Notes: generated by a model not told the origin, from the letters alone. A DNA stretch of 64,000 bases from an uncultured Prochlorococcus sp. (GCA_902564535.1 CACFBG010000003.1:1-64000), one strand, 5' to 3'; counted from the stretch's first letter, positions 29,548 through 39,110 are shown. Numbers and translations are program-made.

Positions 29548-30900
29548 GTGCCATGGATTACTCCAATGCATACGTTTGTTAATTCCTTTCCAAAAAAATT
29601 GGAGCAATTTCTTGCTCTTATTATCAGCTTGGGCTTATTGTTACTGCCTTTTGGGCAAAGTACATATGCCTTAAATGATGGACAATCTCTAGTTTTAGAA
29701 AGTTGGAAACTAGTTAATGAAGGCTATTTAAACCCTTCAAAATTTGATGAAGTCGAATGGAAACGATTAAGGCAAAAAGCCTTAGAGAAACCAATCAACA
29801 ATAGTTCTCAAGCTTATTCGGCTATTGAAGCCATGCTTCTCCCCCTGGGAGACCCTTATACACGTTTATTAAGACCAGATGATTACAAAGCTCTTAAAAA
29901 AAGCAATTTAGGAAGTGAAATAAATGGGATTGGACTTCAGCTCGGGGCTAGGGCTGAAGATGGAGAGATAGTTGTTATTGCTCCATTAGAAGGTTCTCCC
30001 GCAGCAGATGCAGGAATAATTAGCGGAACTACTTTGATAAGCGTAAATGGGGAATCTCCAAAAAATCTTGGATTAGAAGCAACTGCCGCAAGGCTTAGGG
30101 GGGAAACCGGCTCCCAAGTAATTATTGAAATCGCTCCCCCTAATGGGGACATTGAAGAACTTACTCTTGAAAGGAGAAGTGTTGATTTAAGACCGGTACG
30201 TACAAAAAGACTTCGCAATGAATCTCATACCCTTGGATATCTACGAATAACTCAATTTAGCGAGGGAGTTCCCGAACAAGTAAGAGAAGCTTTAGAAGAA
30301 CTTTCTGATAAAGATATAGAAGGATTAGTACTTGATTTAAGAAACAACTCTGGAGGGCTAGTAAGTTCAGGGCTTGCCGTTGCTGATGCTTTCCTAAGTA
30401 ACCAACCGATAGTTGAGACTAAAAATAGAGAAGGTATTAATGATGCCATTCCTGCATCTGAAAAAACTTTTTATAATGGTCCTATGATTACTCTTGTCAA
30501 TGAAGGAACCGCAAGTGCAAGTGAGATACTTGCTGGTGCACTTAAAGACAATGATAGATCTCAAATATTAGGCAGTAAAACTTTTGGGAAAGGCCTAATT
30601 CAATCACTTACAACATTAAGTGATGGAAGTGGGCTAGCCATTACTGTTGCTAGTTATCTAACACCATCTGGGACAGATATTCAGAACCTTGGTATAGAAC
30701 CAGATCGCATTCTTGACAAACCTGAACCCCTCAACCCCGGGGGGGCTGACGATAGATGGATAAAAGATGCGCAGCTATTAATGGAAGCCAATCTAGATCA
30801 ACAAAATATTGCTCAGACTAATCTGGAAGAAGTCTCTGAGAATCATTTAGGAGTGCAAAGTTTAGAGCCAATTTCAGATTCACTAATTAATAACGAATGA
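29548..30900 (+). CDS. ctpA: Carboxyl-terminal processing protease
   Basis: A 450-residue serine protease with a signal-type hydrophobic N-terminus (about residues 19-42, ending TYA). The PDZ domain is at about 125-205 and the S41 catalytic domain follows. The Ser/Lys dyad is S323 in NEGTASASEI and K348 in GSKTFGKG, 25 residues apart as in D1-processing proteases. It matures the photosystem II D1 precursor in the lumen. The start is GTG at 29548; an ATG at 29566 (MHTFVNS) is an equally good choice. The stop overlaps the next ATG (ATGA). Confidence 0.94.
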   Translation: MPWITPMHTFVNSFPKKLEQFLALIISLGLLLLPFGQSTYALNDGQSLVLESWKLVNEGYLNPSKFDEVEWKRLRQKALEKPINNSSQAYSAIEAMLLPLGDPYTRLLRPDDYKALKKSNLGSEINGIGLQLGARAEDGEIVVIAPLEGSPAADAGIISGTTLISVNGESPKNLGLEATAARLRGETGSQVIIEIAPPNGDIEELTLERRSVDLRPVRTKRLRNESHTLGYLRITQFSEGVPEQVREALEELSDKDIEGLVLDLRNNSGGLVSSGLAVADAFLSNQPIVETKNREGINDAIPASEKTFYNGPMITLVNEGTASASEILAGALKDNDRSQILGSKTFGKGLIQSLTTLSDGSGLAITVASYLTPSGTDIQNLGIEPDRILDKPEPLNPGGADDRWIKDAQLLMEANLDQQNIAQTNLEEVSENHLGVQSLEPISDSLINNE

Positions 30901-32150
30901 CCTCAATCGTTACGACTTACCACGATCCTCTGCATAACGGAATAAGAATCAATTCTAAAGACCCAGCAGAGGCTTTAATCATGGAATTAATAGATTCACC
31001 AGCTTTTCAACGTCTTAGAAGAATTAAACAACTTGGTCCAGCTTTCTTAACTTTCCATGGAGCGGAATCGAGCAGGTTCACGCATTCTCTAGGGGTTTTT
31101 CATGTTGCGAGGAAATTCCTTGAAAAGCTGGAAAATATAGATCAAAGTTTTGCAAATAAAAGAGGTCTGGTTTTTGCGGCTTCTTTACTTCATGACCTAG
31201 GGCATGGACCTTTAAGTCATACAGGTGAAGAAATTTTTGGAATAAAACATGAAACTTGGTCCGCAAATTTAATTACAAACATACCCTCTATAAGTAACCC
31301 TCTAGAAAATTTCCAAAAAGGAATGGCTAAGGAAGTAGCAGATCTTTTACTTAAAAATTACCGCCCACAATCTATTATTCAGTCAATAATTAGTAGTCAA
31401 CTTGACTGTGATCGACTTGATTATTTATTAAGAGATAGCTATAGCACAGGGACCAGTTATGGACAGCTCGATTTGGAAAGGATTTTAAATGCATTAACTA
31501 TTGCACCTGATGGAGATCTCGCCATAAGTCCCAAAGGACTTATGGCAGTTGAGCACTATTTAGTTGTTAGAAATTTAATGTACCGAAGTATCTACAACCA
31601 CAGAATCAATGAAGTTTGTACTTGGATTTTAGAACAGTTAATTAAAACAGCACGCAGGATAGGGCCTGGGAAAATTTGGGCTGATGAAATAATGGCTAAA
31701 TGGCTTTGGTCTCCAGATGAAATCAGCTTAGAAACTTTCTTAGAAAATGATGATATACGTACAATTTATCATTTTATGCGCTGGAGCAAGGAAGGACCTA
31801 AACAATTATCAACTTTATGTGAAAGATTCCTCAATAGAAATCTTTTAAAAGCTTTAGATATAAAACATTTATCAAACGAACAAAAACTAGAATCATTAGC
31901 TTTTGCAAGGGTATTGAGCTCTAAAAATAATATTGATCCAGACATATCTTGCGGCCTAAGAAATAACAATCAATATGGTTATCATCCTTACGAAGGAGGT
32001 CTTAGAGTCTGGGATGGTGCTCAGCTTAAAGCCCTCGAAGATTTATCTCCTGTGGTAAGCAGTCTAATAAAGTCAACCGATTCATCTTGGCTTATTTATC
32101 CTAAAGAAATTGACAACGAAATTAAAACTTCCATTAAACTTTTTGCATAG
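30897..32150 (+). CDS. HD-domain phosphohydrolase (dGTPase-like)
   Basis: A 417-residue cytoplasmic protein of the HD/dNTP triphosphohydrolase-like (SAMHD1-type) family. The metal-binding pattern is intact: H63 in SRFTHSLGVFH, H99-D100 in LLHDLGHGPLSH, and the aspartate in LDCDRLDYLLRD. It probably hydrolyses nucleotides, but the substrate is not known. It shares four bases with the ctpA stop, so the two are translationally coupled. Confidence 0.87.
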   Translation: MTSIVTTYHDPLHNGIRINSKDPAEALIMELIDSPAFQRLRRIKQLGPAFLTFHGAESSRFTHSLGVFHVARKFLEKLENIDQSFANKRGLVFAASLLHDLGHGPLSHTGEEIFGIKHETWSANLITNIPSISNPLENFQKGMAKEVADLLLKNYRPQSIIQSIISSQLDCDRLDYLLRDSYSTGTSYGQLDLERILNALTIAPDGDLAISPKGLMAVEHYLVVRNLMYRSIYNHRINEVCTWILEQLIKTARRIGPGKIWADEIMAKWLWSPDEISLETFLENDDIRTIYHFMRWSKEGPKQLSTLCERFLNRNLLKALDIKHLSNEQKLESLAFARVLSSKNNIDPDISCGLRNNNQYGYHPYEGGLRVWDGAQLKALEDLSPVVSSLIKSTDSSWLIYPKEIDNEIKTSIKLFA

Positions 32151-32164
32151 ATACTTCTTAAATT

Positions 32165-32887
32165 ATGACAAATTATTTACAAGATATTAAACTGATTTGC
32201 TTATCTAATTCAAAGAAATCACACTGGAAAGAACAACTGACAAAACAGATAAAGGATCCTTACAAAAAGGAGCTAGAAATAGATGCACAAGATTTGCTAT
32301 TAACTTGCAAAGATATTCGTGATTTAAATAATATTGTAGAAAGAAATCAATTAAAAATAACCAGGTTCAGATCTCATTTGCCTGAGACAATAGTAAGCGC
32401 TTCTTCTCTAGGATTTGAAACGCTTCTTACTCTTTCATCTTGTAAAAAATCTAATCAAGAGAAATACCCTCAATCATCCTCAAGCTATATCAATAATGAC
32501 GAATTATTCAAACTTTTACTCCACCAGGGGACTCTTAGGTCTGGAGAAAATCTTACAGGAGAAGGAGATATTCTTTTATTAGGTGACGTAAATCCTGGAG
32601 CCAAGGTTGAAGCGAGAGGAGATATTTTAATTTGGGGCAGGCTAAGAGGAATTGCGCATGCTGGGAAAGATGGTAATAGGCAAGCCAAAATAGTAGCTCT
32701 TGAATTAAGGCCTTTGCAATTGAGGATTGCTAATGCAATTGCACTTGGGCCTCAAGAAAAACCTGAAGAAGGACTCGCCGAAGAGGCTCATCTTGTAGGT
32801 GAGCAGATAATCATTGAACCTGCAAAACCTGGAAACTTCAACACTGCAAAAAATAACGCTAACCCAACTCATACAAAAACCATTTGA
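32165..32887 (+). CDS. minC: Septum site-determining protein MinC
   Basis: A 240-residue cell-division inhibitor that blocks FtsZ assembly away from midcell. The conserved C-terminal beta-helix is clear: TLRSGENLTGEGDILLLGDV, then PGAKVEARGDILIWGRLRGIAHAG (split across residues 120-165). The N-terminal domain is divergent, as usual. It is followed by minD and minE on the same strand. Confidence 0.93.
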   Translation: MTNYLQDIKLICLSNSKKSHWKEQLTKQIKDPYKKELEIDAQDLLLTCKDIRDLNNIVERNQLKITRFRSHLPETIVSASSLGFETLLTLSSCKKSNQEKYPQSSSSYINNDELFKLLLHQGTLRSGENLTGEGDILLLGDVNPGAKVEARGDILIWGRLRGIAHAGKDGNRQAKIVALELRPLQLRIANAIALGPQEKPEEGLAEEAHLVGEQIIIEPAKPGNFNTAKNNANPTHTKTI

Positions 32888-32997
32888 AAGGGAACTTGCT
32901 TTTAGCCGGTATCAAGGATTAGTCCCTTCATGAAAAAATTTCAAATGAAAACCTATGTCACCAATATCCTTTGATAACTGCAAACTCCAATTAAGAT

Positions 32998-33831
32998 TTG
33001 AGAACTTTTAAGAGGTCCGTGGAGTCAAATACTCGTATCATCCTTATTTGCTCTGGTAAAGGCGGAGTCGGGAAAACGACTCTGACAGCAAATTTGGGCA
33101 TAGCTCTTGCACAACAAGGCTCAAAAACTGCCGTACTAGATGCTGATTTTGGATTAAGGAATCTTGATTTATTGCTTGGGCTAGAAAACAGAATCATTTA
33201 TACAGCTCAAGAAGTACTTGAAGAAAGTTGTCGACTTGAACAAGCGCTTGTTAAACACAAACAAGAGCCAAATCTTTCCCTAATGCCAGCAGGTAATCCA
33301 AGAATGCTTGATTGGCTTAAACCTGACGACATGCAACGCATTGTCTCAATGCTCAGTGAGGAATTTGATTATGTATTAATCGATTGTCCAGCAGGAGTTG
33401 AAGATGGATTTAAAAATGCAGTTGCTGGAGCAAAAGAAGCCATAGTAATTACGAATCCAGAGGTTTCTGCTGTAAGAGATGCTGATCGAGTCATAGGTCT
33501 GCTCAATAGCAATGGAATCAAACCAGTCCAATTAGTTCTCAATAGAGTTAGGCCAAAAATGATGGCTTCCCAAGAGATGCTTGCAGTTGAAGATGTTACC
33601 GATATCCTTGCTTTGCCTTTGCTTGGACTTGTAGTAGAAGATGAACAAGTAATAGTCAGCACAAACAGGGGAGAACCTTTAACTCTCATAGGAAGTAAAT
33701 CCCCTGCAGCAAAATGCTACTCGAATATTGCTCGTCGCTTACAAGGAGAAGAAATCCCTCTTATTGACCCCTCAAAAGAAGGGTCAATAAGAGAAAAGTT
33801 TAGACGTTTAATGCAAACCAAGATTTTTTAA
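32998..33831 (+). CDS. minD: Septum site-determining ATPase MinD
   Basis: A 277-residue ParA/MinD-type ATPase. It binds the membrane when ATP-loaded, recruits MinC and is cycled by MinE. The deviant Walker A CSGKGGVGKTT has both lysines (about K21 and K26). The LIDCPAGVEDGF motif and a C-terminal amphipathic targeting helix (REKFRRLMQTKI) are present. The start used is TTG at 32998. An in-frame GTG at 33019 would also fit the usual length of MinD. It precedes minE by nine bases. Confidence 0.96.
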   Translation: MRTFKRSVESNTRIILICSGKGGVGKTTLTANLGIALAQQGSKTAVLDADFGLRNLDLLLGLENRIIYTAQEVLEESCRLEQALVKHKQEPNLSLMPAGNPRMLDWLKPDDMQRIVSMLSEEFDYVLIDCPAGVEDGFKNAVAGAKEAIVITNPEVSAVRDADRVIGLLNSNGIKPVQLVLNRVRPKMMASQEMLAVEDVTDILALPLLGLVVEDEQVIVSTNRGEPLTLIGSKSPAAKCYSNIARRLQGEEIPLIDPSKEGSIREKFRRLMQTKIF

Positions 33832-33840
33832 ACTGATCCA

Positions 33841-34134
33841 ATGACTCTTAGAGACATCATCAACAAACTTCTTAGGCGCCAATCATCAAGTGCCAAAACT
33901 GCAAGGGAGAGACTGCAATTAGTTCTTGCCCATGACCGTTGCGACCTAAGCCCAGAACTATTGGATCAGATGAGGAGAGAAATTCTTGAAGTTGTAGCCA
34001 AATATGTAGAAATAGATCTTGAAGAAGGTGCTGTTAGCTTAGAAACAGAAGATCGTATGACAGCTCTTGTTGCAAATTTACCGATAAAACGCTCATTGAT
34101 GAACGCAGAAGCTGATGAAGTGAAAACCACATAA
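33841..34134 (+). CDS. minE: Cell division topological specificity factor MinE
   Basis: A 97-residue protein that stimulates MinD ATPase and drives oscillation. The MinD-binding/anti-MinCD region ([17 protein letters not shown]) is at about residues 17-33 and the topological-specificity domain follows ([16 protein letters not shown]). Last gene of minCDE. Confidence 0.97.
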   Translation: MTLRDIINKLLRRQSSSAKTARERLQLVLAHDRCDLSPELLDQMRREILEVVAKYVEIDLEEGAVSLETEDRMTALVANLPIKRSLMNAEADEVKTT

Positions 34135-34258
34135 TCAACTTTCTACATATTCATAAAGGATATATAGTCTTGACATTGGAAGAAAAATTAAAATTTTCCT
34201 CTGATCTCAATTTTATTTTGAGTTTTTGCCCCATCCCTTCTGTAAAATCTATAAAAAT

Positions 34259-34330
34259 GCCGGCTTAGCTCAGTGGTAGAGCAGCGCTTTTGTAAAGCGA
34301 AGGTCATCGGTTCAAATCCGTTAGCCGGCT
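34259..34330 (+). tRNA. tRNA-Thr (TGT)
   Basis: 72-base cloverleaf. The acceptor is GCCGGCT/AGCCGGC with discriminator T, the anticodon loop is TTTGTAA and the T-arm holds GGTTCAAATCC. The terminal anticodon pair G-A is a mismatch. No CCA is encoded. Confidence 0.95.
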
Positions 34331-34340
34331 TAAATAAAAA

Positions 34341-34387
34341 ACAATTAATGATTGACTCAACTTTTATTTCAGTAAATCATTAATTGT
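34341..34387. terminator. Long AT-rich hairpin after tRNA-Thr and the minus-strand operon
   Basis: 16-base arms (34341-34356 and 34372-34387) are complementary except for one position, with a 15-base loop. It lies between tRNA-Thr and the converging small membrane gene, whose stop is inside the right arm. It may stop transcription from both sides, though it lacks GC pairs. Confidence 0.5.
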
Positions 34388-34547
34388 AAGATTTGTTTTT
34401 ACCTGAAATTAACACAAAAATAATTATCAGAGATAGCAATCCAATACCTTTTAATTCAAAGAAAAATAATGAATGCTGAATCAAAGGTCTAAAAAATAAA
34501 TGAAATAGAGACTGAACTATTAAAACTAAGAATAGCAACACAATCAT
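34380..34547 (-). CDS. Small two-span membrane protein (55 aa)
   Basis: The frame MIVLLFLVLIVQSLFHLFFR is followed by a second hydrophobic segment (about residues 33-48, GIGLLSLIIIFVLIS) and a basic tail (GKNKSYN). Its ATG overlaps the stop of the upstream Sua5-family gene (ATGA at 34547-34544). That strongly supports translation as the last gene of the prmC-Sua5 operon. No family recognised. Confidence 0.7.
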   Translation of the reverse strand: MIVLLFLVLIVQSLFHLFFRPLIQHSLFFFELKGIGLLSLIIIFVLISGKNKSYN

Positions 34548-35152
34548 TTTTTCCAATTAATATCTAAAGGCCTACTGCCAAGTCTCAAAACCTTCCATTG
34601 ATTTCTACTTTGCCAAGAAATAACCGTACTAGCAACTCCTTCTGAAGAGGGCCATGGAACTGGACCTAAAATAGGTAATTTAGGGAAAATAGATGATGCT
34701 TCTGTAGCAGTTATAGCTGCAGACTCTCCAGACAAGTTTGCACTTGTAGTTGCTAATGGACCTGTTAATTCAAGCAATCTCAATGCAAGTTCTAAGTTTG
34801 GCATTCTAAGTCCAATTGTATTTTCTTGTTTATTTAAAAACTTCACACTTGGTCCAAAAGCAGGAACAATAATTGTCAAATCACCAGGCCAATATTTTTC
34901 TGCAACAAGCATTGCATCCTCTAAAGCAAAAGATAAGACATTCTCAAGTAATTCTTCTTTACTTGCTCCCATCAAAATTAATGGTTTGTCAAATGGTCTT
35001 TTTTTTAATTTCCAAAGTTCTTGAGAATTATTAGGAGATACTCCCAAAGCAGGCAAAGTATCTGTAGGAAATAAAGCTGGGCAACCTTGCTTTATTTCTT
35101 GAGCAAGATCTCTCACATCAAATATTAATTTTCGATCTAATGTCATTTTCAA
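34544..35152 (-). CDS. Sua5/YciO/YrdC-family threonylcarbamoyl-AMP synthase
   Basis: A 202-residue cytoplasmic enzyme expected to make threonylcarbamoyl-adenylate for the t6A modification of tRNA. The YrdC fold is seen in CPALFPTDTLPALGVSP (about 20-36), KKRPFDKPLILM (about 51-62), GLRMPN and the GPLATTSANLSG motif near 130-141. Its start overlaps the prmC stop by four bases (ATGA). It lacks a C-terminal Sua5 domain, so it is the short TsaC type. Confidence 0.87.
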   Translation of the reverse strand: MKMTLDRKLIFDVRDLAQEIKQGCPALFPTDTLPALGVSPNNSQELWKLKKRPFDKPLILMGASKEELLENVLSFALEDAMLVAEKYWPGDLTIIVPAFGPSVKFLNKQENTIGLRMPNLELALRLLELTGPLATTSANLSGESAAITATEASSIFPKLPILGPVPWPSSEGVASTVISWQSRNQWKVLRLGSRPLDINWKK

Positions 35153-36030
35153 ACCTTCTTAGATTTCGATCCAATTGCAAATCTTTTGATGCCTTGTAAA
35201 TCTTTTTTCCAATGAATGTTAATTAAACCTGCGGCTTTCATCAATGTTAATACGGAATTGCTTTGATCATAATGGTGCTCAATCATTATCACTCCACCTG
35301 GCGCAAGTGCATAAGAAACAAAAGCCATTATTTCTCTCAAACAGCACAATCCATCTTCACCTCCAGATAAAGCTAAATTTGGTTCATTTTTAGCAACAAT
35401 TTTTTCCAACTTTGGAATCAACCCTGAAGGTATATAAGGAGGGTTAGACAAAACAAGGTCAAAAGTCCCCCACCATGGTCTTAAAGGTTGCCACCATGAC
35501 CCCAAATGAAGAGAATATTTTGCTTGTCCTCCTAAAAGCTGAAGATTTTTTTGAGCTAAAGCTAAAGCAGGCTTACTTATTTCCACAACATGTCCCTTCC
35601 ATGTAGGAAGTTCTCTCGCTAATGCAATTGCCAAAGCTCCAGATCCTGTCCCCAAGTCTGCCCATCGACCATTTGGAATATTTTTGAAATTATCAACTGC
35701 AAAATCAACCAAAAGCTCTGTTTCCTGTCGCGGAATCATTACAGCTGAACTAACTTCCAATTGGAAATCCCTCCAAGGACATATGCCAACTAAATATTGA
35801 AGAGGTATAGATTCTTGTAGATGTTTGTGCCAAAGGATTGATAATTCCTCTAAAGACCTAACAAGAACACAAAATTTATTTTCATCCATAAAAAGACTTT
35901 GAAGTTCACTCCATCTCAACCCCCCAGCTAAATCTAAAAGCCAATCCAAACTCTCCCTTTGCCCACCTAATTCCAATTGCTCCCTCCTCCACTTCAGAAT
36001 ATCTTTAGATAGATAGTCAAATGCTTTCAT
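35149..36030 (-). CDS. prmC: Release-factor glutamine methyltransferase
   Basis: A 293-residue SAM-dependent methyltransferase (HemK/PrmC). It methylates the glutamine of the GGQ motif in peptide release factors. The SAM-binding block WADLGTGSGALAIALA and the substrate motif SNPPYIP are intact, with an N-terminal helical domain. Its stop overlaps the start of the Sua5-type gene. Together the two genes form a translation-quality operon. Confidence 0.94.
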   Translation of the reverse strand: MKAFDYLSKDILKWRREQLELGGQRESLDWLLDLAGGLRWSELQSLFMDENKFCVLVRSLEELSILWHKHLQESIPLQYLVGICPWRDFQLEVSSAVMIPRQETELLVDFAVDNFKNIPNGRWADLGTGSGALAIALARELPTWKGHVVEISKPALALAQKNLQLLGGQAKYSLHLGSWWQPLRPWWGTFDLVLSNPPYIPSGLIPKLEKIVAKNEPNLALSGGEDGLCCLREIMAFVSYALAPGGVIMIEHHYDQSNSVLTLMKAAGLINIHWKKDLQGIKRFAIGSKSKKV

Positions 36031-36108
36031 AAATAAATAACAAAAGAGATAGGCAGATCATTAGGGAAGAATAATTAATCAATGAAAGCAAGTAAAGAAT
36101 AACTATGC

Positions 36109-36552
36109 TTAATTGAAGCATCCAGAATTTATTTTATCTATTGCTTCTTCCAAAAATCCAGGATTTTGTCTAGCTATGCGAAAACCATTTTCCATTTTTT
36201 TTACTACTACTAATTCGACTTTTGATGCTGCAAAGAGTTTTCTATCATCTCCAAGGAAATTAGTTTTCCAGAGCCACCTAACTCCATTTAATTTAACAGG
36301 AAAATTCTCTAAATATACTTTATCCCCATGCCTTAAAGGATTCTTGTAGTCTAATTTCAATGAAACTACAGTTATTTCAAAGCCATTTGCAGATAATTCA
36401 TGATATTCTATGCCGACACTTGAAAGAATCTTAATTCTTGCTTCTTCCAGCCAAGATATATAGGAACCATGCCACATAACTCCGGCATGATCAGTATGTT
36501 GTGGTAAAACACGTTTTTCAATGATCCAAGGACCTGGAATATTTTCAGACAC
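36109..36552 (-). CDS. Hot-dog thioesterase, probable DHNA-CoA thioesterase
   Basis: A 147-residue 4HBT-type acyl-CoA thioesterase. The active-site block is HTDHAGVMWHGSYISWLEEARI, with the likely catalytic D21. Cyanobacterial relatives of this length hydrolyse 1,4-dihydroxy-2-naphthoyl-CoA in phylloquinone (photosystem I quinone) synthesis, which would suit its role here; this is by resemblance only. A broad-range thioesterase remains possible. It is followed downstream by prmC and preceded by a strong hairpin and psbM. Confidence 0.8.
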   Translation of the reverse strand: MSENIPGPWIIEKRVLPQHTDHAGVMWHGSYISWLEEARIKILSSVGIEYHELSANGFEITVVSLKLDYKNPLRHGDKVYLENFPVKLNGVRWLWKTNFLGDDRKLFAASKVELVVVKKMENGFRIARQNPGFLEEAIDKINSGCFN

Positions 36553-36628
36553 AACAAAAATTCATTTTAATTATTCTAATACTAATAAAGAAGACTTAAT
36601 TCTTACTATTTCAATAAACATTATTTTC

Positions 36629-36694
36629 TTTCAGCATAAATAACCCAGAAGAACAAAGTTGGATTTTTATTCTTCTGGGTTATTTATGCTGAAA
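36629..36694. terminator. 25-bp perfect inverted repeat after psbM
   Basis: The arms 36629-36653 and 36670-36694 are exactly complementary, with a 16-base loop (core AACCCAGAAGAA/TTCTTCTGGGTT). It lies 24 bases past the psbM stop. It probably terminates or stabilises psbM mRNA. Such a long stem could also be processed as double-stranded RNA. Confidence 0.7.
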
Positions 36695-36717
36695 ATTTCT
36701 GATAAGAAATGCTGTAG

Positions 36718-36870
36718 TTACAAAGTTGGGCCGATTTTCCCTTTACCTGACTCAGAAAAGAAACTTGATTTCTCCCCATCTTTTGTGGAGATAAACAAGC
36801 CTATTAAAAATATCGTTGGAACCGCAACGAACAAAAGGCTAGCGATGAAGCCGAAGTTGGTGGTTTCCAT
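36718..36870 (-). CDS. psbM: Photosystem II subunit PsbM
   Basis: A 50-residue single-helix photosystem II protein at the dimer interface. The start METTNFGFIASLLFVAVPTI and the span ending GLFISTKDGEKSSFF are diagnostic. It is longer at the C-terminus than plant PsbM, as in other picocyanobacteria (SGKGKIGPTL). It lies outside any operon and is followed by a long inverted repeat. Confidence 0.96.
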   Translation of the reverse strand: METTNFGFIASLLFVAVPTIFLIGLFISTKDGEKSSFFSESGKGKIGPTL

Positions 36871-37410
36871 GACCTCAAAAATTTTTCAACTGAATTTATC
36901 ATCATTACACCCCAATTGATGAATTTGTAAGACGGTTGTGATTTGAAGCAAAAAAGAATCTAAAAATCCAACTCGATCTTCGCCAAAACCAAGTTGAAAG
37001 AAAGGGTTTGAAATTTTGCAATTGAATAACTCTCTGTTAAATCTGGCTTAATAAAGCAAGGTCTCAAAAAAGAAATCGAATCAACACCTCGAAAGATTCT
37101 AAAAATGATCATTTTTTTACCTGAATCACCTCAAAATTCATGAATTCATGCTGAAAAAAACTTTTTACTAGGGGGGGAAACGATCCAAATAGGCACAAAA
37201 TTGTCCCTTGGCATTGAGATTTGTGACCGAAATTCAAATCCTTCATAAGCCCCAATTCCTCTGAATCCCCCGAAAATACAGTTCAAAACAAGCTTGAGAA
37301 GTATCAATACACATTGCAGGTAATGTTATTAATCCTCTGCAATTAAGTAGGACGGCTTACGATCTACAGGTCTAGCTGCATTAAGCAGCTTTGTTCCACG
37401 AGCCTGACCA
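36871..37410 (+). promoter_or_regulatory. Long spacer between psbM and psbB with two palindromes
   Basis: 540 bases without a credible gene. It holds the divergent promoters of psbM and psbB. Two perfect palindromes are present: AAAAATGATCATTTTT at 37101-37116 and CATGAATTCATG at 37139-37150. They may be operator sites or symmetric AT-rich runs. A poly-G run lies near 37171-37177. No promoter boxes are firmly assigned. Confidence 0.5.
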
Positions 37411-38934
37411 ATGGGATTGCCCTGGTATCGGGTGCACAGCGTCGTAATCAACGACCCAGGCCGACTCTTGGCCGTGCACCTCATGCACACAGCTTTGTTA
37501 GCCGGCTGGGCCGGCTCCATGGCCCTATATGAATTGGCCATTTTTGATCCTTCTGATCCAGTCCTTAACCCAATGTGGCGACAAGGCATGTATGTCATGC
37601 CTTTTATGGCCAGATTAGGTATTACAGGAAGCTGGGCTGGTTGGGATATCACCGGTGAAACCGGTATAGATCCAGGATTCTGGAGCTTCGAAGGTGTTGC
37701 AGCAGCACATATCGTCTTCAGTGGCCTACTTATGTTGGCTGCCATTTGGCACTGGACTTACTGGGATCTTGAACTTTGGGAAGATTCCAGAACTGGTGAA
37801 GCAGCTCTCGACCTCCCAAGAATCTTTGGGATACACCTTCTACTTGCTGGTCTTACTTGCTTTGGCTTTGGAGCATTTCATTGCTCCACGGTTGGTATTT
37901 GGGTTTCAGACCCTTATGCCTTAACTGGGCATGTAGAACCTGTCACTCCTGTATGGGGAGCAGAGGGATTCAACCCATTTAGTCCTGGAGGAATAGTTGC
38001 CAACCATATTGGCGCTGGACTTTTAGGAATAGTTGGTGGTGTTTTTCATATCACTAACCGTCCTGGAGAACGTCTTTATAGAAACCTAAGAATGGGCAGC
38101 TTAGAAGGAGTACTAGCTAGTGCTCTTGCTGCAGTTCTATTCGTATCTTTTGTTGTCTCCGGAACAATGTGGTATGGGTCCGCAACAACTCCTGTTGAGC
38201 TTTTTGGCCCTACTCGCTTCCAATGGGACTCTGGTTATTTCAAAACTGAAATCAATCGAAGGGTTCAAACAGCTATAGATAATGGTTCTTCAAAGGCAGA
38301 AGCATATGCTTCTATTCCAGAAAAACTAGCTTTCTATGATTATGTAGGCAATAGTCCTGCTAAAGGTGGCTTGTTCCGTGTTGGTGCGATGGTCAATGGA
38401 GACGGTCTACCCACTGGATGGCAAGGACATGTTGCCTTCACAGATAAAGAGGGTAACGATTTAGAAGTTCGACGTCTTCCAAACTTCTTTGAGAACTTCC
38501 CAGTAATTCTCGAAGATCAAGATGGAAACGTTCGAGCAGATATTCCTTTCCGCCGAGCTGAAGCTAAGTATTCAATCGAGCAGACAGGTGTAACAGCTAC
38601 CATTTATGGTGGCGAGCTAAATGGACAAACATTCACTGACCCTGTAGTAGTCAAGCGTCTAGCTAGAAAGGCTCAACTTGGAGAATCTTTCAAGTTTGAT
38701 AGAGACCGTTACAAGTCTGATGGTGTATTCAGAAGCTCACCTCGAAGCTGGTTTACCTTTGCGCATGCCAGCTTTGGATTGCTCTTCTTGTTTGGTCATT
38801 GGTGGCATGCCGCTAGGACTCTTTATCGCGATGTATTCGCTGGTATCGATCCAGACCTGGGAGATCAAGTGGAATTCGGTCTATTCAAGAAACTTGGAGA
38901 CGAATCCACTCGTCGAGTCCCAGGAAGGGCCTAA
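37411..38934 (+). CDS. psbB: Photosystem II core antenna protein CP47
   Basis: A 507-residue thylakoid protein with six transmembrane helices that binds chlorophylls and feeds excitation to the D1/D2 reaction centre. It begins [20 protein letters not shown] and carries many conserved histidine ligands (for example [19 protein letters not shown] and HHIxxG-type [18 protein letters not shown]). A large lumenal loop lies between helices five and six. psbT follows after 40 bases. Confidence 0.99.
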   Translation: MGLPWYRVHSVVINDPGRLLAVHLMHTALLAGWAGSMALYELAIFDPSDPVLNPMWRQGMYVMPFMARLGITGSWAGWDITGETGIDPGFWSFEGVAAAHIVFSGLLMLAAIWHWTYWDLELWEDSRTGEAALDLPRIFGIHLLLAGLTCFGFGAFHCSTVGIWVSDPYALTGHVEPVTPVWGAEGFNPFSPGGIVANHIGAGLLGIVGGVFHITNRPGERLYRNLRMGSLEGVLASALAAVLFVSFVVSGTMWYGSATTPVELFGPTRFQWDSGYFKTEINRRVQTAIDNGSSKAEAYASIPEKLAFYDYVGNSPAKGGLFRVGAMVNGDGLPTGWQGHVAFTDKEGNDLEVRRLPNFFENFPVILEDQDGNVRADIPFRRAEAKYSIEQTGVTATIYGGELNGQTFTDPVVVKRLARKAQLGESFKFDRDRYKSDGVFRSSPRSWFTFAHASFGLLFLFGHWWHAARTLYRDVFAGIDPDLGDQVEFGLFKKLGDESTRRVPGRA

Positions 38935-38974
38935 AATGTGGCCATCCTATCTATAGACCTTTCTTAGTAACAAG

Positions 38975-39076
38975 ATGGAAGCCTTTACCTACGTCCTCAT
39001 TCTCACGTTGGCAGTTGTAACTTTGTTCTTCTGTGTCGCCTTCCGCGATCCTCCTAAGTACAACAGCAAAAGATGA
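38975..39076 (+). CDS. psbT: Photosystem II subunit PsbT
   Basis: A 33-residue single-helix photosystem II protein next to psbB, as in most cyanobacteria. The sequence [20 protein letters not shown] then [12 protein letters not shown] is diagnostic. It stabilises the dimer and the QA site. A strong terminator follows directly. Confidence 0.97.
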   Translation: MEAFTYVLILTLAVVTLFFCVAFRDPPKYNSKR

Positions 39077-39079
39077 AAA

Positions 39080-39110
39080 AAAAGCCCTGCATAAGCAGGG
39101 CTTTTTTTTG
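39080..39110 (+). terminator. Intrinsic terminator after psbB-psbT
   Basis: The 9-bp stem AAGCCCTGC/GCAGGGCTT with loop ATAA is followed by a run of T. It starts within a few bases of the psbT stop. Confidence 0.93.

Noticed and set aside
37329-37745. 138-codon minus-strand frame over the psbB start
   Set aside because: psbB is certain on the plus strand; this is its antisense shadow.
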